A stretch of DNA of 64,000 bases from Bryobacteraceae bacterium (GTDB lineage: Bacteria; Acidobacteriota; Terriglobia; Bryobacterales; Bryobacteraceae): positions 124,001 through 188,000 of the forward strand of contig JARKOC010000138.1 of NCBI GenBank assembly GCA_029975915.1, given 5' to 3'. Shown here in pieces: positions 61,975 to 64,000 of the stretch; the stretch's first letter is position 1, and each line of letters begins with the position of its first letter. The notes under the pieces were generated by a model, which was given only the letters and a program-made list of their open reading frames with translations, was not told the DNA's origin and searched no databases. Position numbers and translations under genes: made by a program.

Positions 61975-64000
61975 CTAGAATTCCCACCGGAAACCTGCCT
62001 GAACCAGGCGGGGCGTGCCTGGGACCATGCCGCGGACTCGGTCGGCGAGAAACAGTCTGTCAAACAGGTTCTTCACCGACACGAACGCGGTCGTGCGCCA
62101 GGCCTCGACTGGAATATTCAACGTCGTATTCCAGACGGCATTTCCTGGGATCGCGCCGCGCTGGCCATCGGCGGTGGAGTTGACTGTGTTCAGATCGTCG
62201 CCGAACTGGCGGCCGGTGTGCACCAGTTCCACCATGAGGTTCGCCCCCCGGCGGTGTGCCCACCCGGCGGAAGCCGTGAGCAAGGATGCGGGCGAATAAG
62301 GCAAACGGTTGCCTGTGATGAGCACGGAAGCAGCACCGGAAACCGCGCTGTAACGCAATCCCTCATACCGGGCCAGAGGAACCCAGGTTGCAGCGGCCCG
62401 GAGCCAGACGCTGTGGCCTGTGCCAAGGAAGTTGCGCTGGTCCAGGCGTCCTGAAAATTCCGCTCCTTGGTGCAACGTCTTTCCCGCGCTGGTGAGAACG
62501 CTCCCCACACCTCCCGCCAGCGAAGCTGGAACAATCTGGTTCTCGTAGCCGGTGCGGAAGAAAGTCGCGTCGAAGATGGCGGTCCTGCCCGCGCGGGCGC
62601 GAATCCCCGCTTCGTAGTTCCAGCTCAACTCTGCGTCAAGTTCGACGAATCCACCCGAGTTGTCAATGATGTCTTCGGCACGAGGCGGGGCAAATCCTCG
62701 GTGGACCCCGGCGAAGACCGTGATCGATTGGCTGGGATTCCAGGCGCCGCCTATGCCGGGGATGAACTGTGTTAGTTCTGCCTTGCCGAACGCTCCCGCG
62801 CCGCCGTTGAAGAGCCTGTTGGTCCGGTCATAGCGGACGTGTTCGATTCGCAGGCCGGGAGTCAAGGTGAAATCGCCGAAGAAGAAACGGTTTTGGAGAA
62901 ATGTGGAGTAGCCTTGCGTAGTACGGCGGTTGTTTTCCACGATCCTGCCATCGCGGCTCAGCGGCGTGTCTCCGTTCTTCTGAATCCTCTCCTGGACCTC
63001 GAAGTGTGCCCGCACGCCGCCGTCGAATTCACTACGGATGCCGAACAGACCGTGGGAAATGCGCAGCTTTGGATCGGCGCCCCAGGTGGAGTACTGGCGG
63101 AGGCGGCCTTCATTTCCGCAAGTGATATGCAAGTTTGCCATGCCGCCGCAGGCTGGATCTGAGGAGTCGTTCGGCCGCTGGGAGGAATTCGACGACTGCC
63201 GCCACCAGTCTCGCTTGAAGTTCGATCCATAGATATTCGTGTTCAGGACAGCATTCGGCGACAGCGACGCCGTATGAGTGACGGATCCACCGAACCGTCC
63301 GCCGTTGAAACTGTCGTTGCGGAAGGGGTTGGACCGCGGCGCAGCGTTCCACTCCGCTAGGCGTAAACCGCTGTAAGTCACGCGCGACTCCTCGCTGTAG
63401 TAGTTCATCTTCACCGCCAGCGCTTGAAGCGTGCCGATGGGCCGCAGCACCTTGAAGTTCAGGTCGCTCAAGCCCGCGCGGACATTGTCGCGCGCCCCTT
63501 CGCCCTGCTTGCGTGTGGCGTCGAACAGCAAGCCTGTTGCACCCCACGTCCCGCCGTAACGGAAGTGGCCGTTCCAGTAGTCACGGCTGCCTCCCACTAG
63601 ACTGAGATAGCCACGAGGCTTATCCGGCACTGCCGGCGTGACGTAGTTCAACACCCCGCCCACCGTGCGCGGACCCCAGAGGATCTGGCCCGAACCTTTC
63701 ACGACCTCTATGGATTCGAAGCGATCCACGGGAGGGTGGTAATACGAAGCATTGTCTCCGTATGGCGCGTAGGCGAGTGGCACGCCATCCTCTAGCAGAA
63801 GCACATTACGGCTTCGAGTCGGATCCAGGCCACGGATGCCGATGTTGGGTCTGAGGCTGAAGCCCTCTTCCAGACGGGTACTGAGTCCCGCTACCTTTCT
63901 CAGTGCTTCATCAATGCTGAACACCCTCGACTGACTCAGAGCCTGTGGTTCGATGACGTCCACCGATCCTGGCGTCCGGCTGACGACTTCTGGCGTCGAT
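61975..64000 (-). CDS. TonB-dependent outer-membrane receptor (FecA-like), partial
   Basis: The gene runs off the right edge; the frame is open to base 63999. The plug domain shows DEALRKVAGLSTRLEEGFS, PNIGIRGLDPTRSRNVLL, YYHPPVDRFESIEVVKGSGQ and GPRTVGGVLNYVTP. Further on are barrel strands such as TLTPGLRIEHVRYDRTN and the terminal segment LVQAGFRWEF ending in Phe. The plug blocks resemble FecA/ferric-siderophore receptors. Signal peptide and TonB box are beyond the edge. It converges on the anti-sigma gene with 27 bases between, so it is not in that operon. Confidence 0.93.
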   Translation of the reverse strand, partial: STPEVVSRTPGSVDVIEPQALSQSRVFSIDEALRKVAGLSTRLEEGFSLRPNIGIRGLDPTRSRNVLLLEDGVPLAYAPYGDNASYYHPPVDRFESIEVVKGSGQILWGPRTVGGVLNYVTPAVPDKPRGYLSLVGGSRDYWNGHFRYGGTWGATGLLFDATRKQGEGARDNVRAGLSDLNFKVLRPIGTLQALAVKMNYYSEESRVTYSGLRLAEWNAAPRSNPFRNDSFNGGRFGGSVTHTASLSPNAVLNTNIYGSNFKRDWWRQSSNSSQRPNDSSDPACGGMANLHITCGNEGRLRQYSTWGADPKLRISHGLFGIRSEFDGGVRAHFEVQERIQKNGDTPLSRDGRIVENNRRTTQGYSTFLQNRFFFGDFTLTPGLRIEHVRYDRTNRLFNGGAGAFGKAELTQFIPGIGGAWNPSQSITVFAGVHRGFAPPRAEDIIDNSGGFVELDAELSWNYEAGIRARAGRTAIFDATFFRTGYENQIVPASLAGGVGSVLTSAGKTLHQGAEFSGRLDQRNFLGTGHSVWLRAAATWVPLARYEGLRYSAVSGAASVLITGNRLPYSPASLLTASAGWAHRRGANLMVELVHTGRQFGDDLNTVNSTADGQRGAIPGNAVWNTTLNIPVEAWRTTAFVSVKNLFDRLFLADRVRGMVPGTPRLVQAGFRWEF

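Overview
The window looks like chromosomal DNA from an Acidobacteriota bacterium, probably of the Bryobacterales/Solibacter type. This is inferred from the high GC, the many exported proteins with carboxypeptidase-regulatory, TIG/NHL and DUF1080 domains, a Tat-exported Gfo/Idh/MocA oxidoreductase, a squalene-hopene cyclase and a YVTN-propeller phosphoesterase. No rRNA, tRNA, CRISPR array, prophage or intact insertion sequence was seen.

Layout. 1-0.9 kb: the tail of a LarA-like racemase, then a carboxymuconolactone decarboxylase-like protein and a DsrE-like protein. 0.9-5.3 kb: a secreted glycine-rich protein, an MGH1-type glycosidase with an unclear start, and a divergent IclR regulator/DapA-type aldolase pair. 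5.6-9.2 kb: tsaB converging on a coupled minus-strand operon (HI0933 flavoprotein, exported protein, D-threonine aldolase-like enzyme). 9.2-14.1 kb: squalene-hopene cyclase, two exported proteins of unknown function and an M43-like metalloprotease. 14.4-22.8 kb: a RoxA-like di-haem cytochrome c with an Old Yellow Enzyme-type oxidoreductase, a ceramidase-like protein, a propeller-phosphoesterase and two small proteins. 23.0-27.6 kb: a minus-strand operon rimO-yacG-pgpA-TIG/NHL propeller-cinA-small two-TM protein. 27.7-31.9 kb: two very G-rich carboxypeptidase-regulatory proteins and a lipoprotein. 32.1-34.2 kb: exported proteins, including a cysteine-rich peptide. 34.5-39.3 kb: a PfkB-family sugar kinase (likely kdgK), a REP-like repeat, an acyl-CoA synthetase, an inositol-phosphatase-type enzyme and an Rrf2 regulator. 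39.4-46.0 kb: clpP, a rhaB/zinc alcohol dehydrogenase operon, a DUF1080 protein, a Gfo/Idh oxidoreductase and a NamZ-like protein. 46.3-49.7 kb: a small exported protein, a beta-helix protein and a polytopic GT39-like protein. 49.8-53.6 kb: a sulfate ABC transporter operon. 53.6-64 kb: a membrane wHTH protein, a TolC/adaptor/RND/DUF2892 efflux operon, twin OsmC proteins, an ECF sigma factor with a histidine-rich soluble anti-sigma, and a truncated TonB receptor.

Translational coupling is pervasive: ATGA or GTGA overlaps join genes at 545, 7337, 8029, 23190, 25985, 26167, 41452, 50848, 51693, 52523, 54342, 57515 and 61639. Most modules are known families. The least explained parts are the RoxA-like cytochrome/OYE pair, the cysteine-rich exported peptide locus, the small two-TM protein coupled to cinA, the REP-like twin palindrome with its orphan coding tail, and the OsmC/ECF/His-rich anti-sigma group beside the efflux operon.
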